64,000 bases of DNA from Macrococcus sp. DPC7161 (GTDB taxonomy: Bacteria > Bacillota > Bacilli > Staphylococcales > Staphylococcaceae): NCBI RefSeq assembly GCF_004117835.1, contig NZ_SDSC01000002.1:62001-126000 (forward strand). Direction: 5' to 3'. The translations under genes and the position numbers were made by a program. Every line of letters starts with the position of its first letter. Position 1 is the first letter of the stretch. The notes beneath the pieces are model-generated. The model worked only from the letters and a program-made list of their open reading frames with translations, did no database searches and was not told the DNA's origin. This document shows, piece by piece, positions 8,674 through 18,713 of this stretch.

Positions 8674-9369
8674 TTATAATCTCTCAATCATTTCTTTCAT
8701 AATGACTAAGTGATCTCCATCAATATTTAATAGTTCCGCACGTTTTAATTTATTAATTTGATTACTCATTGATTCTCTTGAAATGCATGCCATACGGCTT
8801 AATTGTGTTACGTTAATTACATTACGTACACGATAATATAAGTCATGTTCATGTCCAATTTCTTTACCTAAATACAGCAACAACTGGATTACCTTTTCTT
8901 CAATCGAACGACTTGCATACAATATCATTCGATTATCTTCAGACTCCATCACACGACTCATTTCTTTAAATAAATGAATCATGATGTGGTGATATTTATT
9001 CGCTAAATATTCTAACGCCTCTTTTTGAAAATAAAGCACTTGTGTTTCATGCATTGCTACAGCTGTTTGTCGATATTCTCCTTGTACAAATAAAGAAGAT
9101 AAAGGTAATATTTGAGGGCGATGTGTGAAAACATCCATTTCATTTCCTCCAGCATTTGTCGATTCTAACATTAAATAGCCATGTAATAGCATAAATAATT
9201 TATCAGACGGCTCTCCTTGCTGATAGAGGATCTGACCTTTAGGGACATCTTTATAATACAAGTAATGTTTAATTTCTTCGATTTCTGCGCGCTCTGCTTT
9301 AATGAAATCTGCAAACTGCTTTACTTTATATTCAAATAACGGCGAATTGCTTTTAGCACTTAATATCAT
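8674..9369 (-). CDS. arcR: Crp/Fnr-family regulator of the arginine deiminase operon
   Basis: A 231-residue Crp/Fnr protein. The cyclic-nucleotide-type beta-barrel spans about residues 35-125 (VPKGQILYQQGEPSDKLFML), followed by a long helix and a helix-turn-helix near 190-215 (VTQLSRMACISRESMSNQIN). Length and position match ArcR of S. aureus, which activates arc genes under anaerobiosis through TGTGA-N6-TCACA sites. No Cys cluster for an Fe-S centre is visible. It is the last gene of the operon, 9 bases after arcC, so it may amplify its own production. Confidence 0.92.
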   Translation of the reverse strand: MILSAKSNSPLFEYKVKQFADFIKAERAEIEEIKHYLYYKDVPKGQILYQQGEPSDKLFMLLHGYLMLESTNAGGNEMDVFTHRPQILPLSSLFVQGEYRQTAVAMHETQVLYFQKEALEYLANKYHHIMIHLFKEMSRVMESEDNRMILYASRSIEEKVIQLLLYLGKEIGHEHDLYYRVRNVINVTQLSRMACISRESMSNQINKLKRAELLNIDGDHLVIMKEMIERL

Positions 9370-9378
9370 GACGGTCTC

Positions 9379-10323
9379 CTATTTAGTAATTAATGTACCT
9401 GCAGTTCCTTCAAACGCACGGTAAGCATTTTTTAAATCGGTAATAATGACTTTTTTATCCTCGCCACTATTAACAAACTCTAATGCTGCTTCTATTTTTG
9501 GTAACATGCTGCCTTTTGCAAATTGACCTTCTTTAATGTATTGTTCTAATTCTGATGCTGTTGCACGTTCTAACATTTTTTGATCTGGCTTGTTAAAGTT
9601 AATATATACATGATCTACTGCTGTTAATATCAAAAGTATATCAGCATTCACTAATTCTGCCAATTTTTCACTTGCAAAGTCTTTATCAATAACTGCTTCT
9701 ACACCACGATAACCTTCTTCTAAACGAACAACAGGCACACCGCCACCACCACAAGAAATTGTAATGTTGCCGTGGTCTACTAAGTCATTAATAATCGGTG
9801 CTTCGATGATATTGATTGGATGTGGACTTGCAACGACTTTGCGCCAACCACGTCCGGCATCTTCTTTAAATGTCACACCTGGATTACTTTCCATTTCTTT
9901 TTTAGCTTCTTCTTCTGTATAGAATGGTCCAACAGGTTTAGTTGGATTTTGGAAAGCTTCATCATTTGGATCAACTTCTACACGCGTTAAAATTGTTGCT
10001 ACATTACGTTCTAAATGACAGTGATCTAACATTTTTGATACTGCGTTTTGGAACCAATAGCCAATCATACCTTGGCTCATCGCACCACATACATCTAATG
10101 GCATTGCTGGTGTACGTTCAGAGTCACTTTCTTTTTGTTGAATTAACATGGCACCAACTTGTGGTCCGTTACCATGAGAAATGATGACTTCAACATCATT
10201 CATCACGAATTTTTCTAATTCACTCACTGTATCCTCAATCGCATGTTGCTGTGCAACACTAGTACCTTCTCCAGTTTGAATCGCATTACCGCCTAATGCA
10301 ATCACGACACGTTTATTAATCAT
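9379..10323 (-). CDS. arcC: Carbamate kinase
   Basis: A 314-residue carbamate kinase, normal length. It makes ATP from carbamoyl phosphate and ADP, the energy-yielding step of the arginine deiminase route. Visible marks are ALGGNAIQ at the N-terminus, SHGNGPQVG near 50, SCGGGGVPVV near 210 and GSMLPKIEAA near 270. Good AGGAGG site before the ATG. Fourth gene of the operon. Confidence 0.95.
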   Translation of the reverse strand: MINKRVVIALGGNAIQTGEGTSVAQQHAIEDTVSELEKFVMNDVEVIISHGNGPQVGAMLIQQKESDSERTPAMPLDVCGAMSQGMIGYWFQNAVSKMLDHCHLERNVATILTRVEVDPNDEAFQNPTKPVGPFYTEEEAKKEMESNPGVTFKEDAGRGWRKVVASPHPINIIEAPIINDLVDHGNITISCGGGGVPVVRLEEGYRGVEAVIDKDFASEKLAELVNADILLILTAVDHVYINFNKPDQKMLERATASELEQYIKEGQFAKGSMLPKIEAALEFVNSGEDKKVIITDLKNAYRAFEGTAGTLITK

Positions 10324-10348
10324 TGTATTTACCTCCTTTAAACATGTG

Positions 10349-10370
10349 AGCTGAGGCTTTCGCCTCAGCT
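10349..10370 (-). other. Intercistronic hairpin arcD-arcC
   Basis: AGCTGAGGC/GCCTCAGCT, 9 pairs closed on the minus strand by a GAAA (GNRA) tetraloop. No T-run follows, so it is a better mRNA stabiliser or processing site than a terminator. Confidence 0.7.
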
Positions 10371-10397
10371 AATTATATTTTTATTTCCTTGGATGCT

Positions 10398-11822
10398 TTA
10401 AAATACTGTAATTTTACCACTAACCATAAAGTAAACACCGATGATTGCTAATATTGTTAAACCAACAAATAATATTTTATCTGTGCTCGTAATTGGTTTG
10501 TTGTTCGCTTTTTGGACTTTTTGGTACACCATAATTCCTGGGAAATAAAGAATCATTGTTAATAATAAGTACTCTAATCCAGCTGCATATACTAACCAAA
10601 CACTATAAATACTTGCAATGATACCGATGAATAATTGTTTGCCTCCGAGTTTATGTTCAGCAGAGTATTTCACTTGATAAAACGCACTGAATGCATATGG
10701 AATCAAGATTGCTGAAGATGCTAAACTGAATGCAAAGTTATAGGCTTTATCAGTAAAGATTAAAGTTAAGAAGAATAGTTGTACTAAGATATTAGTAATT
10801 AATAATGAATTTACTGGCGCATGGTTTTCATTTTCTTTAGCAAACCATTCAGGGAATAAATTATCTTTCGCTGCTAAGTAAGGCACTTCACCAGCAAGTA
10901 AAGTCCAACCTAGCCATGCACCTAATACAGAGATAATTAAACCGATATTAATGAAGTATGCACCCCATTTACCAACAATTGCTGCCATTACAGTACCCAT
11001 TGAAGGATTTGCAAGATCAGCAATTTTACCTTGTTCAATCACACCTTGCGCTAAAATAGTGATTAACATATAAACAATCAATACACTGATTAATCCTAAT
11101 ACTGTTGCTTTACCTACATCACTACGTTTTTTTGCACGACTTGAGAAGACTACTGCGCCCTCAATACCAATGAATACCCATAATGTTACTAACATTGTAC
11201 TTTTAACTTGGCTCATTACATTACCAAAGTCAAAGCCATTTGATACACCTTTAGTCATGCCATAGAAACCAGCCATAAATGTATCAAAGTTAAATGAAAC
11301 TACTAATAATACGATGAATACAAAGATTGGAATCATTTTTGCAATTGTAACAACCGTATTAATAAATGTTGCGCTTTGTACCCCACGTAAAATTAAGAAA
11401 TGTACACCCCATAGTAATATTGATGCAACAATAATACTTGGAATATTGTTACCACCTTTAAACGTTGGAATAAATACACCTACTGAAGTCATTAATAATG
11501 TACCGTAAGCGACGTTTCCTAAAAATGCGCTTACCCAATAACCCCACGCAGAGTTAAATCCCATATAATCTCCGAAACCTTCTTTAGCGTAGTTAAAGAT
11601 ACCACCATCCAAATCCGGTTCCATAGTCGTTAAGTTTTGGAAACTAAATCCGAGTGCGATCATCCCAATACCAGTGATAATCCACCCAATAATAATCGCT
11701 AAGCCACCTGCACTGCTACCCATGTCACTGATTAGGTTAAATGCGCCTCCACCAATCATTGACCCGATTACCATCGCAATCAGTGCGAATAGTCCTAACT
11801 TTTTACTTGCATGTTCTTCCAT
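10398..11822 (-). CDS. arcD: Arginine/ornithine antiporter
   Basis: A 474-residue APA-family exchanger that brings in arginine for ornithine. It starts MEEHASKKLGLFALIAMVIG at 11822 behind GGAGGG; the frame stays open further upstream. The helix 1 motif GSMIGGGAFNLISDMG and about twelve to thirteen hydrophobic segments are visible. Third gene of the operon. A close paralogue lies at 40717-42147. Confidence 0.94.
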   Translation of the reverse strand: MEEHASKKLGLFALIAMVIGSMIGGGAFNLISDMGSSAGGLAIIIGWIITGIGMIALGFSFQNLTTMEPDLDGGIFNYAKEGFGDYMGFNSAWGYWVSAFLGNVAYGTLLMTSVGVFIPTFKGGNNIPSIIVASILLWGVHFLILRGVQSATFINTVVTIAKMIPIFVFIVLLVVSFNFDTFMAGFYGMTKGVSNGFDFGNVMSQVKSTMLVTLWVFIGIEGAVVFSSRAKKRSDVGKATVLGLISVLIVYMLITILAQGVIEQGKIADLANPSMGTVMAAIVGKWGAYFINIGLIISVLGAWLGWTLLAGEVPYLAAKDNLFPEWFAKENENHAPVNSLLITNILVQLFFLTLIFTDKAYNFAFSLASSAILIPYAFSAFYQVKYSAEHKLGGKQLFIGIIASIYSVWLVYAAGLEYLLLTMILYFPGIMVYQKVQKANNKPITSTDKILFVGLTILAIIGVYFMVSGKITVF

Positions 11823-11854
11823 GATCATTCCCTCCTTATTAAGGCACATGTGGC

Positions 11855-11880
11855 GTAAAGGAAGCGTATGCTTCCTTTAC
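11855..11880 (-). other. Intercistronic hairpin arcB-arcD
   Basis: Perfect GTAAAGGAAGC/GCTTCCTTTAC, 11 pairs with a 4-base loop, between the arcB stop and the arcD ribosome site. No T-run. Confidence 0.7.
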
Positions 11881-11897
11881 AGGGAATCTCTAAAACA

Positions 11898-12917
11898 TTA
11901 TTTCTCTACGCCACATAATGCTGCCATTACCGCTTTAATTGTGTGCATTCTGTTTTCTGCTTGATCGAATACTCTTGAATGTTTGCTTCTGAATACTTCG
12001 TCTGTTACTTCCATTGCGTCTAATCCATATTTTTCTTTAATGTCTTTACCATAAATTGTTTCTGTGTCATGGAATGCTGGTAAGCAGTGTAAGAATAATA
12101 CATCATCATTGCCAGTCATTTTAATCATGTCCATGTTCACTTGATATGGTGTTAATAATTCAATTCTTTCTTTAAATTTATCTTCTTCACCCATTGATAC
12201 CCATACGTCAGTGTAGATAACATCTGTACCTTTCACCGCTTCTTCAACATTATCAGTAATCATTAAAGTACCACCATCTAATTCACAACGTTGTTTTGCA
12301 AGATCAATAATTTCTTGGTCTGGGAATAAAGATTTTGGTGAGCAAATACGAACGTTAACACCAAGTTCAGCACCTGCAATCATAATTGAATTCGCTACAT
12401 TGTTGCGGCCATCCCCAACATAAGTAAATGTAATGCCTTCTAATTTGCCGAATTTTTCTTTTACAGTTAAGAAGTCAGCTAGCATTTGAGTTGGATGCCA
12501 TTTGTCAGTTAAACCATTCCATACAGGAACGCCAGCAAATTCACCCAATTGTTCAACAGCATCTTGAGAGAAGCCACGGAACTCAATACCATCAAACATA
12601 CGTCCTAATACTTTCGCTGTATCTTCAACAGATTCTTTTTTACCTAATTGAATATCATCTTTACCTAAGTATTCTGGATGTGCACCTAAATCAATTGCTG
12701 CTACTGTAAATGCACAACGTGTACGAGTTGATGCTTTTTCAAATAATAAAGCGATGTTTTTACCTTCCATATAACGATGTGGAATACCTTTTTTCTTCAT
12801 GTCTTTTAACGTTTCAGCAAGTTCAATGAAGTATAAAAATTCATCATGTGTGAAATCAATTTCTTTTAAGAAGTTACGTCCATATAAATCTTTTCTTAAT
12901 AATTTTCCAGTTAACAT
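11898..12917 (-). CDS. arcB: Ornithine carbamoyltransferase, catabolic
   Basis: A 339-residue ornithine transcarbamylase. It converts citrulline and phosphate to ornithine and carbamoyl phosphate in this setting. The carbamoyl-phosphate site is [11 protein letters not shown] near 60, then HPTQMLADF near 138 and the ornithine-side HCLPAFHD near 275. Start at 12917 behind GGAGGAATTAAC. Second gene of the arc operon. Confidence 0.95.
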   Translation of the reverse strand: MLTGKLLRKDLYGRNFLKEIDFTHDEFLYFIELAETLKDMKKKGIPHRYMEGKNIALLFEKASTRTRCAFTVAAIDLGAHPEYLGKDDIQLGKKESVEDTAKVLGRMFDGIEFRGFSQDAVEQLGEFAGVPVWNGLTDKWHPTQMLADFLTVKEKFGKLEGITFTYVGDGRNNVANSIMIAGAELGVNVRICSPKSLFPDQEIIDLAKQRCELDGGTLMITDNVEEAVKGTDVIYTDVWVSMGEEDKFKERIELLTPYQVNMDMIKMTGNDDVLFLHCLPAFHDTETIYGKDIKEKYGLDAMEVTDEVFRSKHSRVFDQAENRMHTIKAVMAALCGVEK

Positions 12918-12981
12918 GTTAATTCCTCCAATACTTTTGTATGAATATGTGTTGTTCAAGTTTTTCTTCGTATCTTTATTG

Positions 12982-13009
12982 AATGTTTGGGGCTTTTGCC
13001 CCAAACATT
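12982..13009 (-). other. Intercistronic hairpin arcA-arcB
   Basis: AATGTTTGGGGC/GCCCCAAACATT, 12 pairs with a TTTT/AAAA loop, immediately after the arcA stop. No T-run on the minus strand. Confidence 0.7.
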
Positions 13010-13016
13010 GAATTTA

Positions 13017-14258
13017 TTATTCTAAGTCTTCACGGAATAATGGTTGGCTCATGCAACGTGGGCCCCCTCTTCCACGAACAAGTTCACTACCTGTAAGTTC
13101 TATTACACGAATACCTTTATCACGAAGTAATTGGTTAGATACATAGTTTCGATCGTATGTAATAACAACACCAGGTGCGATACATAATGTGTTAGAACCG
13201 TCATTCCATTGTTCACGCGCTGAGATGATAGGATCTCCTCCACCACATGGAATGAATTCAATTTCAGGAATACCTAATACTTCTTCTAAAGTTTCTTTTA
13301 AGTTAGTGCGATGTGTAATTTTAACTTCTTTTTTGTTGTTTTCATCTTGTTCTAAAATGTAGCAGTTGATTTGACCATCTTTTTTCTGAATACCAGCATG
13401 AATTGTAAATTTATCATAGTCGATCATTGTGAATACTGTATCTAAGTGCATGAAAGTTCTTGATACTGGAATTTCTACAGCAACGACTTTTTTGAATGCA
13501 TGATTTGGATCATCAAATAATGAACGTGCTAATTTTTCAATCGCTTGTGCAGAAGTACGTTCTGAAACACCAATTGCTAATACTTCTTTACTTAATACAA
13601 GTTCATCTCCACCTTCAATGTTGAATGGGCAATCACGGTCTAACCAAACAGGAATTTCTGAATCTTTGAAGTCTGGATGGTATTTAATAATGTAATCCAT
13701 AAACATTGATTCACGACGACGTGCTCTCCAGAACATTCTGTTGATTGTTACACCATTACCAATACTTGCATGTGGGTCACGTGTAAAGTAAAGGTTAGGC
13801 ATTGGGTCTAAGTAGAATGGATAACGGTCATCCATTAATTCTACTAAACGATTACCTTTTGCTCGAATTTCATCTTTACGAACACCTGCCATTACTTTTT
13901 CAACAAGTTCTTTGTTTGAAAGTTTAGCAAAGTATTCTTTTAACTCTTCTTCGTGACCTAAAGTTGTTTTTTGAGATTCCTCTAAGATTTGATCGATAAA
14001 TTGACGACGAATTTTTTCATCTGCAATTGTTTCAGTCATCAAATCTTCTAAATAAAGGACCTCTACTCCTTCATCCCTTAAGATTTGTGCAAATTGATCA
14101 TGTTCTTTTTGTGCCACTGGTAAGTACGGAATATCATCGAATAATAAACCACCTAAATAGTCTGGAGTTAAGTTTTCTAACTCTTTGCCAGGACGTTTTA
14201 ATAAGACTGTTTTAAGTTTTCCGATCTCACTTGTGACATTGATTGTACGTTTTACCAT
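13017..14258 (-). CDS. arcA: Arginine deiminase
   Basis: A 413-residue arginine deiminase, normal length; it splits arginine to citrulline and ammonia in the cytoplasm. Active-site sequences are present: [11 protein letters not shown] near 160, [11 protein letters not shown] near 217, [13 protein letters not shown] near 272 and the catalytic Cys in [12 protein letters not shown] at the C-terminus. First gene of the operon, with the only clear regulatory region upstream (a Crp/Fnr box and a cre). Confidence 0.96.
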   Translation of the reverse strand: MVKRTINVTSEIGKLKTVLLKRPGKELENLTPDYLGGLLFDDIPYLPVAQKEHDQFAQILRDEGVEVLYLEDLMTETIADEKIRRQFIDQILEESQKTTLGHEEELKEYFAKLSNKELVEKVMAGVRKDEIRAKGNRLVELMDDRYPFYLDPMPNLYFTRDPHASIGNGVTINRMFWRARRRESMFMDYIIKYHPDFKDSEIPVWLDRDCPFNIEGGDELVLSKEVLAIGVSERTSAQAIEKLARSLFDDPNHAFKKVVAVEIPVSRTFMHLDTVFTMIDYDKFTIHAGIQKKDGQINCYILEQDENNKKEVKITHRTNLKETLEEVLGIPEIEFIPCGGGDPIISAREQWNDGSNTLCIAPGVVITYDRNYVSNQLLRDKGIRVIELTGSELVRGRGGPRCMSQPLFREDLE

Positions 14259-14296
14259 TTTTGTTTCCTCCCTTATTGTTTGTTCCTTATGTCTTT

Positions 14297-14314
14297 ATTA
14301 TAAAAGCGCTTCCA
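14297..14314 (-). promoter_or_regulatory. arcA -10 element overlapped by a CcpA operator (cre)
   Basis: On the minus strand TGGAAGCGCTTTTA (14301-14314) fits cre and runs straight into TATAAT (14297-14302). No good -35 lies 17 bases upstream, which suits an activator-dependent promoter. CcpA bound here would block RNA polymerase, giving glucose repression of the deiminase operon. Confidence 0.7.
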
Positions 14315-14346
14315 TTTTTGTATCATGGCGAGATGCACATAATTTT

Positions 14347-14362
14347 TGTGAGAAATTTCACA
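14347..14362. promoter_or_regulatory. ArcR (Crp/Fnr) binding box upstream of arcA
   Basis: TGTGAGAAATTTCACA is a perfect TGTGA-N6-TCACA box, the sequence reported for staphylococcal ArcR. Its centre is about 64 bases upstream of the start predicted from the TATAAT, a class I activator position. Confidence 0.8.
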
Positions 14363-14518
14363 GAAAAAATAGTACATTTTACACTTTCTTGTATTGTTAT
14401 GCAAAGTTTTGAATATTAATGTTTATGCGTGTATTTTTTATACTATTAGCATAATAAAGCAATGCTCATATCATCAAAAAAAGCCTTGATATATCAGGGT
14501 TCCAACTAATATCAAATA

Positions 14519-14557
14519 AAAAAAGATGATACCTCCTTAGAGATATCATCTTTATCA
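14519..14557. terminator. Terminator of the HesB-like gene
   Basis: AAAGATGATA/TATCATCTTT with a 12-base loop and A/T runs on both sides; it lies just downstream of the minus-strand gene at 14582. Confidence 0.7.
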
Positions 14558-14581
14558 AAATTGCTTATGCAGTTTATTCAA

Positions 14582-14878
14582 TTATTTCTTATAATCGTAT
14601 GTCACTTCATCTAACTTCTCATCATATAATACAAATAAATCATGTCCATCAAAGAACCATAAATCCGATTCATTCACATAGAACGTAATACCCTCCACTG
14701 TAACACTTGAAGCTGCTTCTTCATCATCAGGATCAATTGTAAATGCCAATGAAAAATTTTCGCGAATCTTACTCGTACCATAGATTTGGGAGAAGAAACG
14801 TACTTTACTACCCTCACCTAATTCAACTTCATCTTTGAACCATTTTAAAGCATCTTCGCTGATATTAATTTTAATCAT
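14582..14878 (-). CDS. HesB/YneR-like (Fe-S biogenesis fold) protein
   Basis: A 98-residue HesB/IscA-fold protein of the YneR type, common in Firmicutes. The three Cys of true A-type Fe-S carriers are absent, so metal binding is doubtful. Visible landmarks are the N-terminal ISEDALKWFKDEV and the central VRFFSQIYG. The protein ends with an acidic Tyr-rich tail. Function not established. Confidence 0.7.
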   Translation of the reverse strand: MIKINISEDALKWFKDEVELGEGSKVRFFSQIYGTSKIRENFSLAFTIDPDDEEAASSVTVEGITFYVNESDLWFFDGHDLFVLYDEKLDEVTYDYKK

Positions 14879-15082
14879 AATTTACTTCCTCCTGATAACG
14901 ATATATCGATATATTCTTATTATAAATCAAATTCAGGTACACTTGCACACATGATGATTTAACTTCTATACCATTATTAAGTTATCAAAATATTTCGAGA
15001 TATGAACGGAATATATCCGAACACACATGTAATTGCTATAATTTAATCAATTAGGTATCATTTCACGCGTAAAGGAGAAACT

Positions 15083-15913
15083 ATGAAACTTCAAGATCAT
15101 GCACTATTCAAACTTGTTATTACTATCATCGGTTCATTAGTCACAGCCATAAGCTTTAATTTCTTTTTAATCCCTCATGGTGTGTTAAGTAGTGGCATCA
15201 GCGGTTTAGCTTTACTCTTTCATATCCTGTTCTCAATAGATACAGGACTCATTAACTTACTACTGAATTTACCACTCGTTATATTAGGATTTTTAAAATT
15301 ACAACGTTCCATCATGATCAATACCATATTAAGTGTTGGGTTCATCAGTTTATTTTTAACACTTATACCTGTTGTTCAAATATCTAAAGAACCTATTGTT
15401 GACGTCATCTTCGGTGGGGTACTTTGTGGGTTAGGTGTAGGCATTATTTTAAAATATTCAGGTACAACAGGTGGCATGGATATCGTTGCGATGCTAATCA
15501 GTCAACGTAGCAATATTTCAATCGGACTGATTATGACCATCCTTAACGGTATTATCGTAATGTGTTCAGGATTCTTTTTAGGTTGGGATATTGCATTAAT
15601 GACATTACTTTCAATTTATATTACAGGTAAAACGATAGATACCATCTTTACCGCACATATCAAATTAACCATTAACGTCATTACAACAAAAGGAGAAGCC
15701 ATTAAACAAGCTTATATCGAAAACATCTATCGTGGCATGACTATAGTTGATACACAAGGTGGCTATTCGAACAAACCTGGGCAGATGATTATGATGGTAC
15801 TCACGCGATATGAACTACAAGACGCCGTACGTATCGCAAAAGAAATCGATCCAAATTGCTTCATCAACGTTTATGAAACAACAGAAGTACACGGACAATT
15901 TGCGAAACGATAA
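15083..15913 (+). CDS. YitT family membrane protein (DUF161/DUF2179)
   Basis: A 276-residue protein with five or six N-terminal membrane helices and a cytosolic C-terminal DUF2179 domain (residues about 215-270, including MTIVDTQGGYSNKPGQMIMM). YitT proteins are widespread in Firmicutes and of unknown function, possibly transporters. An AAAGGAG site precedes the ATG. Confidence 0.8.
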   Translation: MKLQDHALFKLVITIIGSLVTAISFNFFLIPHGVLSSGISGLALLFHILFSIDTGLINLLLNLPLVILGFLKLQRSIMINTILSVGFISLFLTLIPVVQISKEPIVDVIFGGVLCGLGVGIILKYSGTTGGMDIVAMLISQRSNISIGLIMTILNGIIVMCSGFFLGWDIALMTLLSIYITGKTIDTIFTAHIKLTINVITTKGEAIKQAYIENIYRGMTIVDTQGGYSNKPGQMIMMVLTRYELQDAVRIAKEIDPNCFINVYETTEVHGQFAKR

Positions 15914-15940
15914 AATATATGGGACATATGTAAACTAAAA

Positions 15941-15972
15941 GGTTGAGGCATAATTTGTCTCAACCCTTTTTC
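15941..15972 (+). terminator. Terminator of the yitT-like gene
   Basis: GGTTGAGGCA/TGTCTCAACC-type inverted repeat followed by TTTTTC; it touches the repeat element that follows. Confidence 0.7.
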
Positions 15973-16095
15973 GTATTATCAGCGGTACAAAAGCAGCAAC
16001 TGCGGTAAACAACCTCACAATCACTCAAAATCAAAGAACGATTTTGGCTTATGTTCGGTTTTTACTTGTTGCTGAACGCTTTTGTCCCGTCCTCA
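15968..16095 (-). repeat. Intergenic palindromic repeat, copy 1
   Basis: Read on the minus strand this starts TGAGGACGGGACAAAAGCG and runs to CCGCTGATAATACGAAAAA. It is closely similar along its length to the plus-strand element at 20722-20852. The ends (AGCAACAAG and TTGCTGCTTTTGT) and the centre (CAAAATCG..GATTTTG) pair, giving a long hairpin. The TGA that begins the element is the stop codon of the Rgg-like gene. Probably a mobile or terminator-like staphylococcal intergenic repeat. Confidence 0.75.
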
Positions 16096-16950
16096 TCCCG
16101 TTATTTGTTTATAATGTTCTCTATAATTTTCTGCTAAGTTTGTACTTTCTAATACTTCAAAGATATGAATTGCTTCTTGCATCATGCTTTTACCTGTTTC
16201 AATATCCCCTTTTTGATAATAGTAAAAGCCTTTCACATACATAAAAACATTCTTTTCATATAAATATGTTTCTTTATTAATCAATCTTTCAATTTGTTTC
16301 ATTAGCTTTAAACTTTCTGCTAATGCTCTTCTCTCTAATAGAATGATAGTAATATTAATCAATGTTTTTATTAATATTTTTCGATTTTTACCAATTTCTT
16401 TATAGTACACCGTTTTAGTGACCATTTCTTTTGATAACATCACTAACATATTGGTATTAAATAAATGAATGGTGTTTGCAAATAAAATCATTTCATAATA
16501 GCACCATTCATCTGTTCCAAGTAAATAGTCTGTGATGATGTCTTTTTCTGTTTCATTCACACAAAATGTTGTATCTACATCTTGTAACATAGCTTTTATC
16601 ATAATACTGTTTAAGTGGTGGTATTTATTTTGCGTTTCATGAAATAATTTATCCTCATGTTCTATCATGCGTTCTAATTGTCTTATATTTTGAGATAAAT
16701 GATGTTGATTTAACTGTTGTAATAATAATTCTAAATCTCCTAATTCGAAGTCCTTTAACGAAAACATAAATTCTTCCATAGAGATGTTCATTCGTTCTAA
16801 TATGATTAATAGCTTACTAAACGTTATTTCACTATCACCGCGCTCAAACTTTGATAACTGAGCCACTGAGAAATTTTCTGAGCAGACTTCTTTTAACGTC
16901 AGTCCCCTGGATATTCTAAAGTTTCTAACAATCTCTCCCATATATTTCAC
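16093..16950 (-). CDS. Rgg/MutR-type transcriptional regulator
   Basis: A 285-residue regulator with an N-terminal HTH_XRE (residues about 5-60: GEIVRNFRISRGLTLKEVC, LSKFERGDSEIT) and a long all-helical TPR-like C-terminal part, the Rgg/MutR layout. Such proteins usually sense short peptides. The GTG start has AAAGGAG eight bases upstream. It occupies the place next to aureolysin where S. aureus carries argR. It follows aur in the same orientation, with a terminator between. Its stop is supplied by the adjacent repeat. Confidence 0.75.
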   Translation of the reverse strand: MKYMGEIVRNFRISRGLTLKEVCSENFSVAQLSKFERGDSEITFSKLLIILERMNISMEEFMFSLKDFELGDLELLLQQLNQHHLSQNIRQLERMIEHEDKLFHETQNKYHHLNSIMIKAMLQDVDTTFCVNETEKDIITDYLLGTDEWCYYEMILFANTIHLFNTNMLVMLSKEMVTKTVYYKEIGKNRKILIKTLINITIILLERRALAESLKLMKQIERLINKETYLYEKNVFMYVKGFYYYQKGDIETGKSMMQEAIHIFEVLESTNLAENYREHYKQITG

Positions 16951-17056
16951 TTGACCATCTCCTTTTAGCGCTATAATACATAACTATAAACCGAATTAAT
17001 TACGAATACAATCATGGTCAAATTATATTACTCAAATAATAAATCTGTAGCAATAA

Positions 17057-17082
17057 AAAAGAGCGCCGAAGCGCTCAAGTAT
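17057..17082 (-). terminator. Terminator of aur
   Basis: GAGCGC-TTCG-GCGCTC hairpin (UUCG tetraloop on the minus strand) followed by TTTTTTATTG. Confidence 0.85.
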
Positions 17083-17096
17083 ATGAAGGGGGAGTT

Positions 17097-18611
17097 TTAA
17101 ACACCTACTGCAGTCCATGCTGCATAAACATCGTCAGCAACTGCATCGCCATATAAGTCGAATGCAGCTTGCGAGAATGCTTCTTTAGCATCTGCAAAGT
17201 TAGATGTAGATGTTAAGTAATTTGTTAAAGCTCTGTAATAAATTTTTTCTGCTTTGGCTTTACCAATCTTAGTGATGATATTGTAAGCCGCTTTATTTGG
17301 GATACCTGAGTTCGTATGCACACCACCGTTATCTGATGATGTGTACACATAGTCACGCATATGCGCTGGTTGATCATATTTCGTTGGATCGCTCATGCTG
17401 CGAAGTGCGTCACCATACACACCAGGTGTATAAACGTCTTCACCCATTAAGAAATCGCCACTATCTACAAAGTAGCCAAATACATCAGAAATACTTTCAT
17501 TTAAAGCACCTGATTGGTCACGGTAAACTAAGTTAGCTGTTTCTTGTGTTACACCATGCGTTAACTCATGTGCAATAATATCATCTGCACCTGCAAGCGA
17601 AGTAAATACGCGTCCGTCACCGTCACCATAAATCATTTTATCACCAATCCATGCCGCATTATTACGGTTATCGTCGATATAATCAATCGAGTTAACATGT
17701 ACAATTGATGAAATTGGGCTTCCTAAATTATCATATGAATCACGGTTGTGTACATTTTTAAAATAATCATATGCTTTTTTAGCATAGTAATTCGCATCTA
17801 CACCCGCACGTTGATTAGATGCTGTGAAATAACGATCTGTATCTGTAATTAAATTATAACGACCTGTTGAATCGTTATAGCTGTATGCAGATAATTTACC
17901 TGTATGCGTTAAATCTTCTAAAGCATATCCACCTGTAATTGAGTTAATATTAATTGTTTTTGTATCACCTAATACACCCGTACCTGTACCTATTGTTGCA
18001 GCATGTGACAATAAGTTTAGCTTTTCAACGACATCGCCTGTTTCTGCATCAATTTTGACTTGGTAATGTGAAATTTTAGGTGCTACAGTAATCAATTCAA
18101 TACTATAAACGTATTTATTTTTGTTACCATCGATTTCAACTTTAGCTTTTTTAACGACTTTATCTTTTAAGTTAGATGCTTTATTCTCATCAATTTTTAC
18201 CGCTTCAAACGCTTTTGAAACTGCCGATTTTTCATCAAGCGTTACAGTATTTGTTGGCTGAACTTCTTTTGCATCTGTTTCACCATTTACCAATACAACC
18301 TTACCTGCTTTGTTAACGTGTACTTTGACTTCTTTATTTGTCGCAAATTTACCGTTTTTCTTAGGTTGTAATGTATAGTGCGTGAAACCTAAATCATCTT
18401 TATGACTTTTTACAACTTCATAATGCTTGTATAAATTTTTTAATCCCTTAACTTCCTTTAAAGCACTTTTCGCTTCAGCTTTAGAATTAACCTTTTGCTC
18501 AAATTTTTGTTGTTTGAATTCATTTTGCTTAGCAAACGTTTCATCCGTTGGTGTTAACGTTGCTAGTAATGCAGCCGATAATGTTAATGGTACTAAAACT
18601 TTCTTTGACAT
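17097..18611 (-). CDS. aur: Aureolysin-like M4 zinc metalloprotease (thermolysin family), preproenzyme
   Basis: A 504-residue secreted protease precursor. A signal peptide (MSKKVLVPLTLSAALLATLT) is followed by an FTP/PepSY propeptide to about residue 205 and an M4 catalytic domain. The zinc site is complete: HELTH in DIIAHELTHGVTQ, and the third ligand Glu in GALNESISDVFG. The later His of GGVHTNSGIPNKAAY is the transition-state residue. Length matches S. aureus Aur (about 509). A weak terminator and a short peptide gene lie directly upstream, and an Rgg-type regulator downstream. Confidence 0.93.
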   Translation of the reverse strand: MSKKVLVPLTLSAALLATLTPTDETFAKQNEFKQQKFEQKVNSKAEAKSALKEVKGLKNLYKHYEVVKSHKDDLGFTHYTLQPKKNGKFATNKEVKVHVNKAGKVVLVNGETDAKEVQPTNTVTLDEKSAVSKAFEAVKIDENKASNLKDKVVKKAKVEIDGNKNKYVYSIELITVAPKISHYQVKIDAETGDVVEKLNLLSHAATIGTGTGVLGDTKTININSITGGYALEDLTHTGKLSAYSYNDSTGRYNLITDTDRYFTASNQRAGVDANYYAKKAYDYFKNVHNRDSYDNLGSPISSIVHVNSIDYIDDNRNNAAWIGDKMIYGDGDGRVFTSLAGADDIIAHELTHGVTQETANLVYRDQSGALNESISDVFGYFVDSGDFLMGEDVYTPGVYGDALRSMSDPTKYDQPAHMRDYVYTSSDNGGVHTNSGIPNKAAYNIITKIGKAKAEKIYYRALTNYLTSTSNFADAKEAFSQAAFDLYGDAVADDVYAAWTAVGV

Positions 18612-18663
18612 AAAAACACTCCATTTCTCTTTTTAAGGTTGGTTTTTGTTAAAAAAGTGTATA

Positions 18664-18702
18664 AAAAATAAGCATTACTTCTCTCTATATGAATGCTTAA
18701 TT
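18664..18702 (-). terminator. Weak terminator/attenuator between the peptide gene and aur
   Basis: AAGCATT/AATGCTT (7 pairs, about 20-base loop) followed on the minus strand by ATTTTTTAT. It may let part of the transcription from the peptide gene continue into aur. Confidence 0.5.
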
Positions 18703-18713
18703 TTTATTGATCA

